Below, one piece after another: positions 7,938 to 17,046 of a stretch of 64,000 nt of DNA. The translations under genes and the position numbers were made by a program. Location of the stretch: assembly GCA_965216535.1 (NCBI GenBank), contig OZ244175.1:5332001-5396000 (forward strand), given 5' to 3'. The DNA comes from Hoeflea_A sp965216535. Lineage in GTDB: Bacteria > Pseudomonadota > Alphaproteobacteria > Rhizobiales > Rhizobiaceae. Each line of letters starts with the position of its first letter. Position 1 is the stretch's first letter. Below the pieces are notes generated by a model. The model was not told where the DNA came from, made no database searches, and saw only the letters and a list, made by a program, of their open reading frames with translations.

Positions 7938-8983
7938 CCGATCGGTTCGTTTCGCTGGCGCAGGCGCTCATGTTCATCCTCATCGGGTTGGCACTTTGCG
8001 CGGTGATTTTCGCGATAGCCGGATACCCTGCCGCAACCATGTTCCAATCAATCTTCGAGGGCGCATTTCTGCGCAACGGTGCCCTCACCCACGTGCTTCG
8101 CTGGGGCCTGCCATTGTTCATCACGGCGGTTGGCGTGGCTGTCTCGTTTCGTGCGGGCTACTACAATATCGGCGCTCAGGGTCAGTTCTACATCGGCGCG
8201 ATCTGCGCTGCCTTCGTCGCTGAATGGCTGCGGGGAGCACCTGCGTCTATTGTCATACCGGCCTGTTTTCTGGCTGGCATGACCGGCGGCGCGTTGTGGG
8301 CGCTGTGGCCTGGTATTCTGCGGCTCAGATCTGGGGCCGACGAAGTCATCACCACACTGATGGGCAACTTCCTCGCCAGCATCCTTCTGATCCATGTGAC
8401 GTCGGGACCGTTGAAGGACCCGTCCGGCTCCGGCCAACAGGCTTCCAGCCGGCCGATCGAGGCTGCCTATCGCATCAGCACGTCACAAGGCCTGTCACCG
8501 ACGATCATTGCCATTGCCGTGCTTGTCGGCGTCGCGGTTTGGCTGCTGGTCAACAGAACGGCATTCGGTGTGTTGTCGGGGCTCGCCGGACGCAACCCAA
8601 CCATGGTCACCTGGCAGGGTGCACGGATGTGGAAAATCGGTCTCGCCAGTTTCGTCGTCAGCGGCGCTTTGGCCGGCCTTGCCGGCACCATTGAACTGAT
8701 GGGGCCGAACGGACGCCTGGCATCGGGTTTCCTTCCCGCACACGGGTTTACCGCCATCCTGATCGCGCTGGTTGCCAATCTCTCGATCACCGGCGCGGCC
8801 TTCGTGGCCCTGTTTTTCGGCGGATTGGCATCTGCGGCTCTTTACCTGCCGATTATCGCTGGCCTGCCCTCGGCAGCGGTCGACATGATCAACGCGGCCA
8901 TTGCCCTGTTCATCACCGCCCGCTCGAAAACGCTTGATGCCCTCGCTGCATGGCTGAAAGGACGATCATGGACGAAACCCTGA
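7934..8983 (+). CDS. BMP-type ABC transporter permease 1
   Basis: A 349-residue polytopic membrane protein of the BPD_transp_2 family used by nucleoside and branched-chain amino-acid importers. The hydrophobic N-terminal helix (ALMFILIGLALCAVIFAIAG) is followed by the conserved FRAGYYNIGAQGQFYIGAIC segment. I start at the ATG overlapping the preceding stop (ATGA). It pairs with the next permease to form the channel. Confidence 0.88.
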   Translation: MTDRFVSLAQALMFILIGLALCAVIFAIAGYPAATMFQSIFEGAFLRNGALTHVLRWGLPLFITAVGVAVSFRAGYYNIGAQGQFYIGAICAAFVAEWLRGAPASIVIPACFLAGMTGGALWALWPGILRLRSGADEVITTLMGNFLASILLIHVTSGPLKDPSGSGQQASSRPIEAAYRISTSQGLSPTIIAIAVLVGVAVWLLVNRTAFGVLSGLAGRNPTMVTWQGARMWKIGLASFVVSGALAGLAGTIELMGPNGRLASGFLPAHGFTAILIALVANLSITGAAFVALFFGGLASAALYLPIIAGLPSAAVDMINAAIALFITARSKTLDALAAWLKGRSWTKP

Positions 8984-9858
8984 TTGCAATCCTGCGGTCG
9001 GGCACGCCGCTGGTCTATGTGACGCTAGCCGGGGTTTTCGCGTGGCGCGCAGGAATCTGGCACCTGGGGCTGGAAGGGCTGATGATCATCGGCGCCTGCG
9101 CCACCATTCTGGGGATCGTTGCGACCGGCTCGATCGTCCTGGCCCTTGCGATTGCCATGGTGTTGTGTGCCGTGACCTCGGTGCTTTTCTGGTTCGTCGT
9201 CGAAAAGCTCAAAGCCAACCAGATCATCGCCGGCCTCGGCCTGACGGGTCTGGGTTTGAGCGGCACGACGCTGGCGGTTGAAGCAATCTTCGGCACCCAG
9301 GCGGCCGTCTCGGCACCGTTTGGCCTGCCACGGCTCGGCCCCCTGTTCGGGCCGTTCGAATCGCTGTCGGTTCTTGTGGCACTGATGCCGGTCGTGGTGT
9401 TTGCCGTCTGGTTGCTTCTGTGTCGAACACGCTTCGGCCTGAGGCTGGCGGCGACCGGTGAACATCCGTTTGCGGCCCGCAGCGTCGGTGTCAAACCCGA
9501 TTGGATGCGGCTTTGGGCACTGGTGATCGGTGGCGTTCTCTGCGCACTCGGCGGCGCCGAACTGGCGGCCGGCAGCCTGCAGATCTTTTCGCAGAACATG
9601 ACCGCCGGCCGCGGCTTCATGGCCTTCACGGCCGTGATCTTCGCCGTCGCGCATCCGGTCGGCGGCGCGCTTGCCGCCCTGTTCTTTGCGGTGGTCGGCG
9701 CTCTCGGCATCCGAGCCCAGTTGCTGTTTGGCGAAAGGGTCCCACACGACCTGCTGCTTGCCTTGCCTTACATCGTCACCGTGTTTGGCATCTGGCTGAG
9801 TGCCAAGCTGCGCGGCAGCAAGACGACCTCGAGCTTCGGAGAGCTGAGAGATACGTGA
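8968..9858 (+). CDS. BMP-type ABC transporter permease 2
   Basis: A 296-residue second permease of the same family. FAWRAGIWHLGLEGLMIIGA is the counterpart of the GYYNIGAQGQ segment in permease 1, and LKANQIIAGLGLTGLGLSG is characteristic. Two starts are possible; the ATG at 8968 has GAAAGG 6 bp upstream and is preferred over the ATG at 8950. Either way it overlaps the end of permease 1. It closes the plus-strand operon and converges on the ribose-type permease gene. Confidence 0.87.
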   Translation: MDETLIAILRSGTPLVYVTLAGVFAWRAGIWHLGLEGLMIIGACATILGIVATGSIVLALAIAMVLCAVTSVLFWFVVEKLKANQIIAGLGLTGLGLSGTTLAVEAIFGTQAAVSAPFGLPRLGPLFGPFESLSVLVALMPVVVFAVWLLLCRTRFGLRLAATGEHPFAARSVGVKPDWMRLWALVIGGVLCALGGAELAAGSLQIFSQNMTAGRGFMAFTAVIFAVAHPVGGALAALFFAVVGALGIRAQLLFGERVPHDLLLALPYIVTVFGIWLSAKLRGSKTTSSFGELRDT

Positions 9859-9884
9859 CCAAATGAAAGCAGAAGAGATTCAGC

Positions 9885-9901
9885 GGTTTGACAGCCAAAC
9901 C
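9885..9901. terminator. weak hairpin between convergent transporter operons
   Basis: GGTTTG-ACAGC-CAAACC forms a 6-bp stem with a 5-nt loop in the 70-bp gap between two convergent operons. There is no clear T-tract on either side, so a terminator role rests mainly on position. Confidence 0.3.
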
Positions 9902-9928
9902 CACCAAATTGATTCAATGACCTTTGCC

Positions 9929-10921
9929 CTATCTCAGTCGCTTCTGCGCCACCGCAATTGCCAATGCGCCAACAAGGATCAGGCCCGACAGCGCGTCCTT
10001 GGTGTTGAAATCGAGCCCCATGAGGTTGAGGCCGTTGGCCACCATGCCCAGGAACAGCACGCCAATCAGGGTGCCGATCACATTGGGCCGACCGCGCGGG
10101 TGGATGGAAGCGCCGATGAACACCGCGGCGATGGCATCGAGCAGGTAGGAGAAGCCGGCCAGCGGCGTGAACATGCGTAGATTGGCCGACCCGATCACAC
10201 CGCCAATCGCGCAAGTCGCGCCGGCAATGATGAAGCCAAGCGCGACGTATTTGCCGACCTTGATACCAGCGATCAACGCTGCATTTTTCTGCAGGCCGAT
10301 GGCATGGATGCGCCGGCCGATGATCGACCGTTCAAGCACGATGAAATAGGCGACCAGCACCACCGCGGCGATGATGATTTCCGTCGGGATGCCGAAGACA
10401 TCGCCGACCGCAAGGTCTCGATATTCAGCCGGCGCGCGGCGATGCGAGATCGGTCCGCCGCCATTGGTGAAGATGCGTTGGATCGAACTGCCGATGAAGA
10501 ATGTACCAAGGGTCGCGAGGAACGGGCTGACGGAAAGCCTCACCACCAGAAAGGCGTTGAGCAAACCGACCAGAGCGCCGCCGAAAATGCCCAGTAGCAC
10601 CGCAAGGTACCAGACGACGTCGTATTCCTTCATGGCAACGATGGCGAAAGCCGCACCGATGTCGAAGGCAATGCCGACCGACAAATCGATGCCGCCCATG
10701 GCCACGACCAGCGTCATGCCGAGCGCCAGGATCAGCAGGATCGATGAGCCCTCAACGATATTGACCAGGTTGGACCCGTTGACGAAGGAGCTCGAATAAA
10801 ATGCGAAGAACGCAAAGAAGGCGGCGATGATGATGAGGAAAGCGTAGCGTACGAAAATCTCTCGCACCGCTGATGAACCGGCGGTGCCCGCTGGCCGGGA
10901 CGAGGTAACCGGGGCGCTCAT
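9929..10921 (-). CDS. ribose-type sugar ABC transporter permease A
   Basis: A 330-residue membrane protein of the RbsC family. After a short hydrophilic N-terminus it has about ten hydrophobic helices, including the family hallmark GMTLVVAMGGIDLSVG and ANGLNLMGLDFNTKDALSGL near the end. The ATG at 10921 overlaps the end of the upstream permease, which excludes the longer in-frame reading. It is the last gene of a four-gene sugar importer operon. Confidence 0.88.
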   Translation of the reverse strand: MSAPVTSSRPAGTAGSSAVREIFVRYAFLIIIAAFFAFFAFYSSSFVNGSNLVNIVEGSSILLILALGMTLVVAMGGIDLSVGIAFDIGAAFAIVAMKEYDVVWYLAVLLGIFGGALVGLLNAFLVVRLSVSPFLATLGTFFIGSSIQRIFTNGGGPISHRRAPAEYRDLAVGDVFGIPTEIIIAAVVLVAYFIVLERSIIGRRIHAIGLQKNAALIAGIKVGKYVALGFIIAGATCAIGGVIGSANLRMFTPLAGFSYLLDAIAAVFIGASIHPRGRPNVIGTLIGVLFLGMVANGLNLMGLDFNTKDALSGLILVGALAIAVAQKRLR

Positions 10922-11922
10922 GTCTTCATCCTTCCCGACAGTGAGGCCGAGGCGACCACGATCAAAATGAGAGCGCCCTTGATGCATCCGGTCCAGAAGA
11001 CGTTGACGCCGATGGACTTGAACCCGAGCGAGAGCGCCGACACCAGGACAGCGCCGAGCACGGCTCCCCACAGGGTAACGACACGGCGTGGCGAGAAGGC
11101 CGCTCCGAGAAATGTCGCCAGCACCATCTCCAACAGCAGGTTTTCTTCAGTGCCCGGCGTGAAGCCCGATCCGCGGGCCAGGATGAACATGGCGGTCAAT
11201 CCACCCGCGAGCGAAGCGACGACGAATGACTGCGCCACAAATCGGGCCGGCGAAAGACCCGACGTTTCGGCCGCGTCGCGACTACCGCCAACGGCCTGCA
11301 GGTTCATGCCCCAGCGGGTGCGGTGCGCCGCATGATAGAAGACAGCCACCAGCACGGCAGTGATCAAAACACCAACCGAAACCCCGGCGAAGTCGCCGTC
11401 GCGAAGCCAGACGACCGCGGGATGGTCCACATTGATGCGGCGGCTCGAAGTGATCACCTTGACGATACCGACGACGGCAACGGAGCTTGCCAAAGTCGCA
11501 AGCAGAGGCGTCATGCCGACAACGACCACCAGAACCGCATTGGCAACACCAACCGCAAGCGCTGCGACGATTGCAAGTAGCATGGCCAGCGCCAGCGCGG
11601 TTTCGTGATTCACGATCTGGTCGGCGATGATAGCCGCAGCCAGCACCGCCGTTGCCGGAATGGACAGATCGATGCCGCCGGAGACGACATCGTCACCGCC
11701 CGCCATGACGACCACCGATAGCCCGAGGCAAACGATGACGGTCGGTATCGCCTGGCGAAGGATCAGATCCAGCGTCGAAAGGCTGAGAAAATTGCCGGCG
11801 ACAACGCTGAGATAGGCCAGCAAGACGACAAAGATGACCAGCGGCAATGACCCAATCCAGGCCCGAGGCGGACCCAACCGCCCAATCCCGCCTGCCGCTG
11901 TATTCGAATGGGGCGCGGTCAT
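10918..11922 (-). CDS. ribose-type sugar ABC transporter permease B
   Basis: A 334-residue RbsC-family permease with the hallmark LSVVVMAGGDDVVSGGIDLS; the extra residues between VMAG and GIDLS make it unlike permease A. Sugar importers of this class usually use one permease gene, so two different ones suggest a heterodimeric channel. ATG at 11922 and the upstream ATPase stop overlap by 4 bp, and its own stop overlaps the start of permease A. Confidence 0.88.
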   Translation of the reverse strand: MTAPHSNTAAGGIGRLGPPRAWIGSLPLVIFVVLLAYLSVVAGNFLSLSTLDLILRQAIPTVIVCLGLSVVVMAGGDDVVSGGIDLSIPATAVLAAAIIADQIVNHETALALAMLLAIVAALAVGVANAVLVVVVGMTPLLATLASSVAVVGIVKVITSSRRINVDHPAVVWLRDGDFAGVSVGVLITAVLVAVFYHAAHRTRWGMNLQAVGGSRDAAETSGLSPARFVAQSFVVASLAGGLTAMFILARGSGFTPGTEENLLLEMVLATFLGAAFSPRRVVTLWGAVLGAVLVSALSLGFKSIGVNVFWTGCIKGALILIVVASASLSGRMKT

Positions 11923-13454
11923 GATGAAGCCTCCTGCCCGCGCCCACCCGTCGTCAGCGCCAAAAGGCTGTCGAGGGTCAGCGTTTCGGCCGCCTGGTCT
12001 GCTACCACCTGTCCCCGGACCATCACCACAATGCGGTCACATAGCCCCAGAAGTTCCGCAGCGTCCGAAGACGAAACGAGCACCGCAGCACCCTGCCCGG
12101 CCAGATCCTCGATCAACTGGTAGATTTCCACCTTGGCACCGATATCGACGCCGACCGTCGGTTCGTCGAGAATGAAAAGGCTGGAGCCGGTCGCCAGCCA
12201 ACGCGCAAGCACCACTTTCTGCTGGTTGCCGCCGCTGAGGAAGCGGGCAACGGCCTCAACGCGACGCGGCCGGATGTCGAGTTTCTCGGAAAGCTCCTCG
12301 GCGCGTTTGGTGGCTTGCGCGCGGTTCTCCAATTGCATTACGGCCACTTCTTCCAGTGATGCCAGGTTGATGTTGTCGGCCACGGTCATGTCGAGCACCA
12401 GCCCGTCGTGGCGCCGGTCACGCGGCACAAGTACGATGCCGCTTTCCACGGCATCGGAAGGCGATTTCAGCCGGGTGACGGTGCCATCGAAAGCGATCTG
12501 CCCCTGTGCGACCGTCTGGAGTCCATAGATCGCATCCGTGAGTTCCTCCCGCCCTGATCCCAGCAGGCCGGCGATCCCGACAATCTCGCCGCGCCGTACG
12601 TTCAGGTCGACTTCGCGAAAACGGCGACCGTCGGCCAGGCCGGAAACCTCAAGGATCGGCTCGCCGATCTCGTGCCGTTTCTGAGGATAAAGCACGTCGA
12701 TTTCGCGACCCACCATGTGCTCGATAATCGTATCGGGCGAATCCATGTCCTTTCGATCAAGCACCGCTACATCGACGCCATTGCGGAAGACGGTCACCCG
12801 GTCACAAAGCTCGGTGATTTCGCCCAGATAGTGAGAAATGTAGATGATGGCGATGCCCCGCTCCTTGAGCCGTCGGATCGCCGAGAACACCCGGTCGATT
12901 TCGCCGCTTGCCAGCGGTGCCGTCGGCTCGTCAAAGACAACGAGCCTTGCCTGGTCGTCGATCAACGCGCGGGCAATCTGCACCAGCTTTCGCTCGGCGA
13001 TTCCCAGGTCACGGATCAGGGTCGAGCCGGCGATGTCTGCATGCAACGACTCTCTCAGAAAAGTTTCAGCCCGGTTCCGCATTGTGCGGCGGTCCAGCCC
13101 GAAGGCGCCGCCGAGTTCCTGGCCCATGAACACCGACTCGGTGACGGTGAAGTGAGGAACCAGATGCAATTCCTGGTGAATGAAGCGGATACCGGCATCA
13201 TGAACCGCCTGCGGAGTAACGGCATCGTAGTCCCGACCGGCTATGGCGACGCGGCCGCTGTCACGGGCATAAACGCCGGCGAGAACCTTGATGATGGTGG
13301 ATTTGCCGGCGCCGTTTTCGCCGACAAGGCCGTGGATTTCTCCCGGCAAAACCGTCAGATCCGCCGAATCGAGGGCCTGTACACCGGGGAAGGCCTTGGA
13401 GATGCCGCTCATTGCGAGAAGCGGATCGGAAGATGTCTGTTTCTGAGCCTGCAT
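11919..13454 (-). CDS. ribose-type sugar ABC transporter ATP-binding protein
   Basis: A 511-residue duplicated ATPase of the RbsA/XylG type. Domain 1: Walker A LVGENGAGKSTIIKVLAG, Walker B LVVFDEPTAPL. Domain 2: signature LSGGNQQKVVLARWL, Walker B LFILDEPTVGVDIGAK. It powers the importer built from the two downstream permeases and the binding protein at 13576-14544. A 121-bp gap with a stem-loop separates it from the binding-protein gene, an arrangement that often lets the binding protein be made in excess. Confidence 0.9.
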   Translation of the reverse strand: MQAQKQTSSDPLLAMSGISKAFPGVQALDSADLTVLPGEIHGLVGENGAGKSTIIKVLAGVYARDSGRVAIAGRDYDAVTPQAVHDAGIRFIHQELHLVPHFTVTESVFMGQELGGAFGLDRRTMRNRAETFLRESLHADIAGSTLIRDLGIAERKLVQIARALIDDQARLVVFDEPTAPLASGEIDRVFSAIRRLKERGIAIIYISHYLGEITELCDRVTVFRNGVDVAVLDRKDMDSPDTIIEHMVGREIDVLYPQKRHEIGEPILEVSGLADGRRFREVDLNVRRGEIVGIAGLLGSGREELTDAIYGLQTVAQGQIAFDGTVTRLKSPSDAVESGIVLVPRDRRHDGLVLDMTVADNINLASLEEVAVMQLENRAQATKRAEELSEKLDIRPRRVEAVARFLSGGNQQKVVLARWLATGSSLFILDEPTVGVDIGAKVEIYQLIEDLAGQGAAVLVSSSDAAELLGLCDRIVVMVRGQVVADQAAETLTLDSLLALTTGGRGQEASS

Positions 13455-13522
13455 CGCCGAGCTGTCGGATTTTGGGAATAAAATAACCGAAGAGGTGAGA
13501 CTAGCACGTTTGCGCAGGCGGA

Positions 13523-13551
13523 AGGGGTCCCGCAGCGATGGCGGAGCCCCT
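13523..13551 (-). terminator. intra-operon stem-loop after the sugar-binding protein gene
   Basis: AGGGGTCCCGC and GCGGAGCCCCT pair over 11 positions with one mismatch around a 7-nt loop. It sits between the binding-protein stop and the ATPase start, on the same transcript. There is no T-tract, so it is more likely an attenuator or 3' stabiliser of the upstream message than a full terminator. Confidence 0.5.
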
Positions 13552-13575
13552 ATTGATGCGCCTGAGGCGAATGCT

Positions 13576-14544
13576 TCAGTTCAGATCGCCGTAACCCAGT
13601 TCCTTGTAGACGGCTTTGGCTTCTTCCGGACCGTTGACCGGTTTGACGTCGACAAAGGTCTGCGGCAACAGGGTTTCACCGGCGAAATGGCGGGCCACAT
13701 TGGTGGCGGCCGTCATGCCGATCTTGCGTGGCTGTTGGGCGACATTGGCAACAAAAGGACTGTTCTCCTCGGCCATGATCTCCAGCGTTTCCGGACCGCC
13801 ATCCAGTGCCGTCACCTTGATTTCGGTGCGGCCTGCCTCTTCAAGCGCCTGGACAACTCCGATCGCCGGCTGATCCCAGCAGCCGACATGGATCGCGTCG
13901 ATCGTGCCCTTCGGATGCTGGTTGAGAAGATCCAGGGTCTTCTTGCGAGCATCTTCAGGAGCATTGGCAAAGGCTTCGGCCAGTTCCGGCTGCATGATCT
14001 CGATGCCCGGGTAATCCTGCAGAACGTATTTCCACAGACCGGCCCGGATTCCGCAGATGCGCAGCGCGCCTTCGAAGGCGTTGAAGATGGCCACCTTGCC
14101 CTTGCCGCCGATGGCGTCAGCCATGTACCGACCGATGGTCGTGCCCATGTAATAGTTGTCGGACGTGGTGTTGTTGATGCCGTGTGGAGACAGGTGATCA
14201 ACCGTGAAGACCGGAATTCCAGCGTTCTTCAGGGCCTCGAATTTGGGCTCCACTGCCCCGTCGCCGAGAATGGAAATGACCGCGTCTACCTTGTTGTTCA
14301 GCAGGATGTCGTGGTTGTCGGCATGGACCTGGTTGTCACGACCGCCGTCCACGGGCACCGGCTCTCCGCCAAGCTCGCGCACCCGGTCAAGTGCCCCATT
14401 GAAGGCTTCCCGGTCCCAGAAATGCTGGGTGCCGACGACCGCTACACCTATTTTCTTGCCATCCAGAGTCAGGTCAGCTGCCGGCGCGGCCACTGTGAAT
14501 GCCAGTCCAAATACCGCTGCTGCGGCGACGATTTTCGCTCTCAT
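13576..14544 (-). CDS. sugar ABC transporter substrate-binding protein
   Basis: A 322-residue periplasmic binding protein of the RbsB type (Peripla_BP_4). A Sec signal peptide (MRAKIVAAAAVFGLAFTVAA, cut near residue 23) precedes KIGVAVVGTQHFWDREAFNG. Further family blocks are VDAVISILGDGAVEPKFEAL and IDAIHVGCWDQPAIGVVQAL. The preferred ATG at 14544 has GGGAGGA 6 bp upstream; a GTG just before it is less well spaced. It leads the sugar importer operon. The promoter upstream contains the 20-bp palindrome shared with the sulfatase and aldolase operons. A smaller inverted repeat, GATAA-N7-TTATC at 14560-14576, lies in the leader. The ligand is unknown, probably a sugar or polyol. Confidence 0.88.
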   Translation of the reverse strand: MRAKIVAAAAVFGLAFTVAAPAADLTLDGKKIGVAVVGTQHFWDREAFNGALDRVRELGGEPVPVDGGRDNQVHADNHDILLNNKVDAVISILGDGAVEPKFEALKNAGIPVFTVDHLSPHGINNTTSDNYYMGTTIGRYMADAIGGKGKVAIFNAFEGALRICGIRAGLWKYVLQDYPGIEIMQPELAEAFANAPEDARKKTLDLLNQHPKGTIDAIHVGCWDQPAIGVVQALEEAGRTEIKVTALDGGPETLEIMAEENSPFVANVAQQPRKIGMTAATNVARHFAGETLLPQTFVDVKPVNGPEEAKAVYKELGYGDLN

Positions 14545-14600
14545 CACGTTCCTCCCTAAGATAACGATCGCTTATCGAAATTGATCTCTTTCTTATGGGA

Positions 14601-14629
14601 GGAATATCTGGTTATGTTCAGATTGTCAA
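14601..14629 (-). promoter_or_regulatory. sigma70-type promoter of the sugar importer operon
   Basis: On the minus strand a perfect -35 TTGACA (14629-14624) and a weak -10 TATTCC (14606-14601) are separated by 17 bp. The island's 20-bp operator fills the spacer. The predicted start is near 14594, giving a leader of about 50 nt. Confidence 0.65.
14605..14624. promoter_or_regulatory. island GntR-type operator, site 1
   Basis: TATCTGGTTATGTTCAGATT matches the TTTCTGGT-N4-ACCAGATA palindrome seen at four other places in the island. It overlaps a larger imperfect palindrome at 14612-14640, whose core CAGATTG-T-CAATCTG is perfect. Its position between -35 and -10 is that of a repressor site. Confidence 0.6.
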
Positions 14630-14732
14630 TCTGTTCATAATCAAAAATAGGACACCGGTCCGTCGCACAGCACTGGCGGTGCGTCGGATAGCAAATACAG
14701 ATTACAGAAAGACCGGGCAGACCTGGTGGTCG

Positions 14733-15902
14733 TCAGCGCTCCAGACAGATGGCAATCCCCTGCCCGCCGCCGATGCACAGCGAGGCGAGACCGCGTTTGG
14801 CATCACGTCGTCGCATCTCATGCAGCAGGGTAACGACGATGCGGCAGCCAGACCCCGCCAACGGGTGACCGAGCGCAATTGCCCCGCCATTAACGTTCAC
14901 CTTGTCCGTATCCAGGGCCAACTCTTGTTGAACCGCCAATGCTTGTGCGGCAAACGCCTCGTTGAGTTCAAGCAGATCCAGGTCGCCAATGCTCCATCCG
15001 GCTTTCGAAAGCGCTCGCCGCGACGCAACGACCGGGCCTAGCCCCATGTCCATAGGCTCGACCCCAGCCGAGGCGTAACTCACGATGCGGGCCATCGGCT
15101 CCCAACCGAACCGCTCGACAGCCCTTTCCGATGCGATCAGTACGGCGGCCGCGCCGTCATTGACCCCCGAAGAGTTGCCGGCGGTCACCGAACCATCCGG
15201 GTCAAAAACTGGAGCCAGTTTGGCCAGATCGTCGAGCGACAGTCCGGGTCGCGGATGTTCGTCGCGCTCGAAAAAACCACCATCCTCCGTCATGACCGGC
15301 ACGATCTCGTCGTTAAACCGACCGGCCGCGTTGGCAACCGCGGCCTTGCGGTGCGACATCAGGGCGAATTCATCCTGCCTGTCTCGATCAATCTGGAAGC
15401 GGGTCGCCAATCCTTCGACGGTGACGCCCATATGGACGTCATTCATTGCATCGACGAGGCCATCAAGCAGCATCGAATCGCGCATGACGACATCGCCCAT
15501 GCAATGTCCGCCACGAATGCCGTGCATAACAAGGGGTGCTTCCGTCATGCTGTCCTGGCCGCCGGCGACAACTATCTCAGCGTCCTGGCAACGAATGGCT
15601 TGAGCCGCCAAGTGGATAGACTTCTGTCCGGCACCGCACACCTTGTTGATCGTCATCGCCGGCACTGTCACCGGCACACCGGCCTGCAATGCTGCTTGCC
15701 TTGCCGGGTTCTGGCCAGTGCCGCCGGCCAGCACTTGACCAAGAATGATCTCGTCGATTTCTTCAGACGCCAAGCCGGTCTCGGTGATGATCGCAGCGAT
15801 CAGGCTGGCGCCCAGGTTCGTCGCTGGCAGCCCGGCAAGGCCACCGTTGAAGCGCGCGATCGGCGTGCGTCTGGCGGCAACAATGTAAGCACCCGCTTGC
15901 AT
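14733..15902 (-). CDS. acetyl-CoA acetyltransferase (thiolase)
   Basis: A 389-residue biosynthetic/degradative thiolase. The acyl-accepting Cys is in NKVCGAGQKSIHLA, the catalytic His in GGAIALGHPLAGSGCR, and the second Cys in SLCIGGGQGIA. It splits acetoacetyl-CoA with CoA to two acetyl-CoA, or runs in reverse. It starts 6 bp after the upstream binding-protein stop, so it is the last gene of the TauABC-like importer operon. That pairing, with an acetoacetyl-CoA-synthetase-like gene nearby, suggests the imported compound ends as acetoacetyl-CoA; this is inference. Confidence 0.92.
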   Translation of the reverse strand: MQAGAYIVAARRTPIARFNGGLAGLPATNLGASLIAAIITETGLASEEIDEIILGQVLAGGTGQNPARQAALQAGVPVTVPAMTINKVCGAGQKSIHLAAQAIRCQDAEIVVAGGQDSMTEAPLVMHGIRGGHCMGDVVMRDSMLLDGLVDAMNDVHMGVTVEGLATRFQIDRDRQDEFALMSHRKAAVANAAGRFNDEIVPVMTEDGGFFERDEHPRPGLSLDDLAKLAPVFDPDGSVTAGNSSGVNDGAAAVLIASERAVERFGWEPMARIVSYASAGVEPMDMGLGPVVASRRALSKAGWSIGDLDLLELNEAFAAQALAVQQELALDTDKVNVNGGAIALGHPLAGSGCRIVVTLLHEMRRRDAKRGLASLCIGGGQGIAICLER

Positions 15903-15908
15903 GTTCGC

Positions 15909-16949
15909 TCAGATCAGATTGACGATCTCATCGGTCACCAAGGCCCCTATGTTGGGGCGCCGATCGATCTGACCGGTGTTGACCAGAAACTCGGACTGAA
16001 CGGTCAGTGCCCGCTCAAGGGTTCCGCTTGCGAACTCTCGCTTGATCTCGGCTTTGTCGAAATAGAAGTAGCCGTTGAGGATCGGCTCGACGTCCTCCGC
16101 GGTGAGATCGTCACGGCCCATGCCGGCCTGCCATTGAAGCAGGTCATCGACAACGAGGTCGTTGCGGCTGCGCAGCAGGCTGATCGTCGGGCCGTGGAAC
16201 GCGCGAACAAGGCCGACGAGGCTATCGCGATTGGCCTCGATATAGGGCTGAGTCGTCATCACAACATCCATGATACTGGGTCGGGTTCGCGGTGGCAGCT
16301 GACTGCCATCCACGACGACATGGGCGCCCTCTCGCGCCGAAAGAATGTGCCGCTGAGATGTCGCCAACGGCACCACCGCATCGACTTCGCCGGCGATGAA
16401 CGCGGCCTGCCCGTCCAGCGGTTGCATGTCCACCCGCGTAAGCAGCATGTCCTTCAAGCCAGCGCCGTCGAGCACTTTGTCCAGGAAGTAGTCGAAGTTG
16501 GAATTGGCGGTCACCGCAATCTTACCGCCCTGCAGGTCTGCAAGGCTCTTGACTTGCGGCGCTGCGATGACGGTGAACAGCCCACTGGCGTCGGCGCAAA
16601 TCGAGATCTCGCGGAACTGCGCTTCCTCGTTTCTGTTCATGGCGACAAGTGGCGGTACCGAACCGACCGTGATGACGTCGACGTCGCCGGCCACCATTGC
16701 CTCAATGGCCGGCGGCCCGGAGGGGAATACCGTCATGTCGAGCTCAATGCCTGGTTCTTCCAGGAATCCCTGTTCCTGCGCAACCCAGTAGAGTCCGAAG
16801 GAATAAGCCGGAATGATACCGAAGCGGATCTTGAGCCCGGCCGCGCGGGCCGGCAGGACGAAGGGGGCCGCGAGGCTCGCGGCAGCGACGCCGACGGTGC
16901 TCTTCAGCAGCTCGCGCCGTGTGGTCTTGAGTGTGTGTCGTATAGTCAT
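15909..16949 (-). CDS. NMT1/TauA-like ABC substrate-binding protein 1 (Tat signal)
   Basis: A 346-residue binding protein of the SsuA/TauA/NMT1 superfamily with a twin-arginine signal (TTRRELLKSTVGVAAASLAA). The mature start IRFGIIPAYSFGLYWVAQEQ and the blocks FPSGPPAIEAMVAGDVDV and ITVGSVPPL are shared nearly word for word with the paralogue at 18585-19622. It follows the ATPase gene after 97 bp containing a strong hairpin, an unusual place for a binding-protein gene. The likely history is duplication within the operon with later divergence of ligand preference. Known ligands of the superfamily include sulfonates, nitrate and pyrimidine precursors. Confidence 0.85.
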   Translation of the reverse strand: MTIRHTLKTTRRELLKSTVGVAAASLAAPFVLPARAAGLKIRFGIIPAYSFGLYWVAQEQGFLEEPGIELDMTVFPSGPPAIEAMVAGDVDVITVGSVPPLVAMNRNEEAQFREISICADASGLFTVIAAPQVKSLADLQGGKIAVTANSNFDYFLDKVLDGAGLKDMLLTRVDMQPLDGQAAFIAGEVDAVVPLATSQRHILSAREGAHVVVDGSQLPPRTRPSIMDVVMTTQPYIEANRDSLVGLVRAFHGPTISLLRSRNDLVVDDLLQWQAGMGRDDLTAEDVEPILNGYFYFDKAEIKREFASGTLERALTVQSEFLVNTGQIDRRPNIGALVTDEIVNLI

Positions 16950-17008
16950 TTGGCCATCTCAATTGTCGTGATCGATCCGTCCGCACGGCGGCCGCGCGGA
17001 TGGGTGTC

Positions 17009-17030
17009 GGGATCCCGGTTCCGGGATCCC
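17009..17030 (-). terminator. perfect intra-operon hairpin GGGATCCCGG-TT-CCGGGATCCC
   Basis: Two 10-bp arms are perfectly complementary around TT, between the ATPase stop (17047) and binding protein 1 (16949). No T-run follows. It probably reduces read-through or protects the upstream message, separating expression of the core transporter from binding protein 1 and the thiolase. Confidence 0.55.
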
Positions 17031-17046
17031 CTGGCCTCTCGGTTTG

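Noticed and set aside
13495..14559. A 354-codon plus-strand frame opposite the sugar-binding protein
   Set aside because: The minus strand has a signal peptide, ribosome site and binding-protein fold; the plus frame has none.
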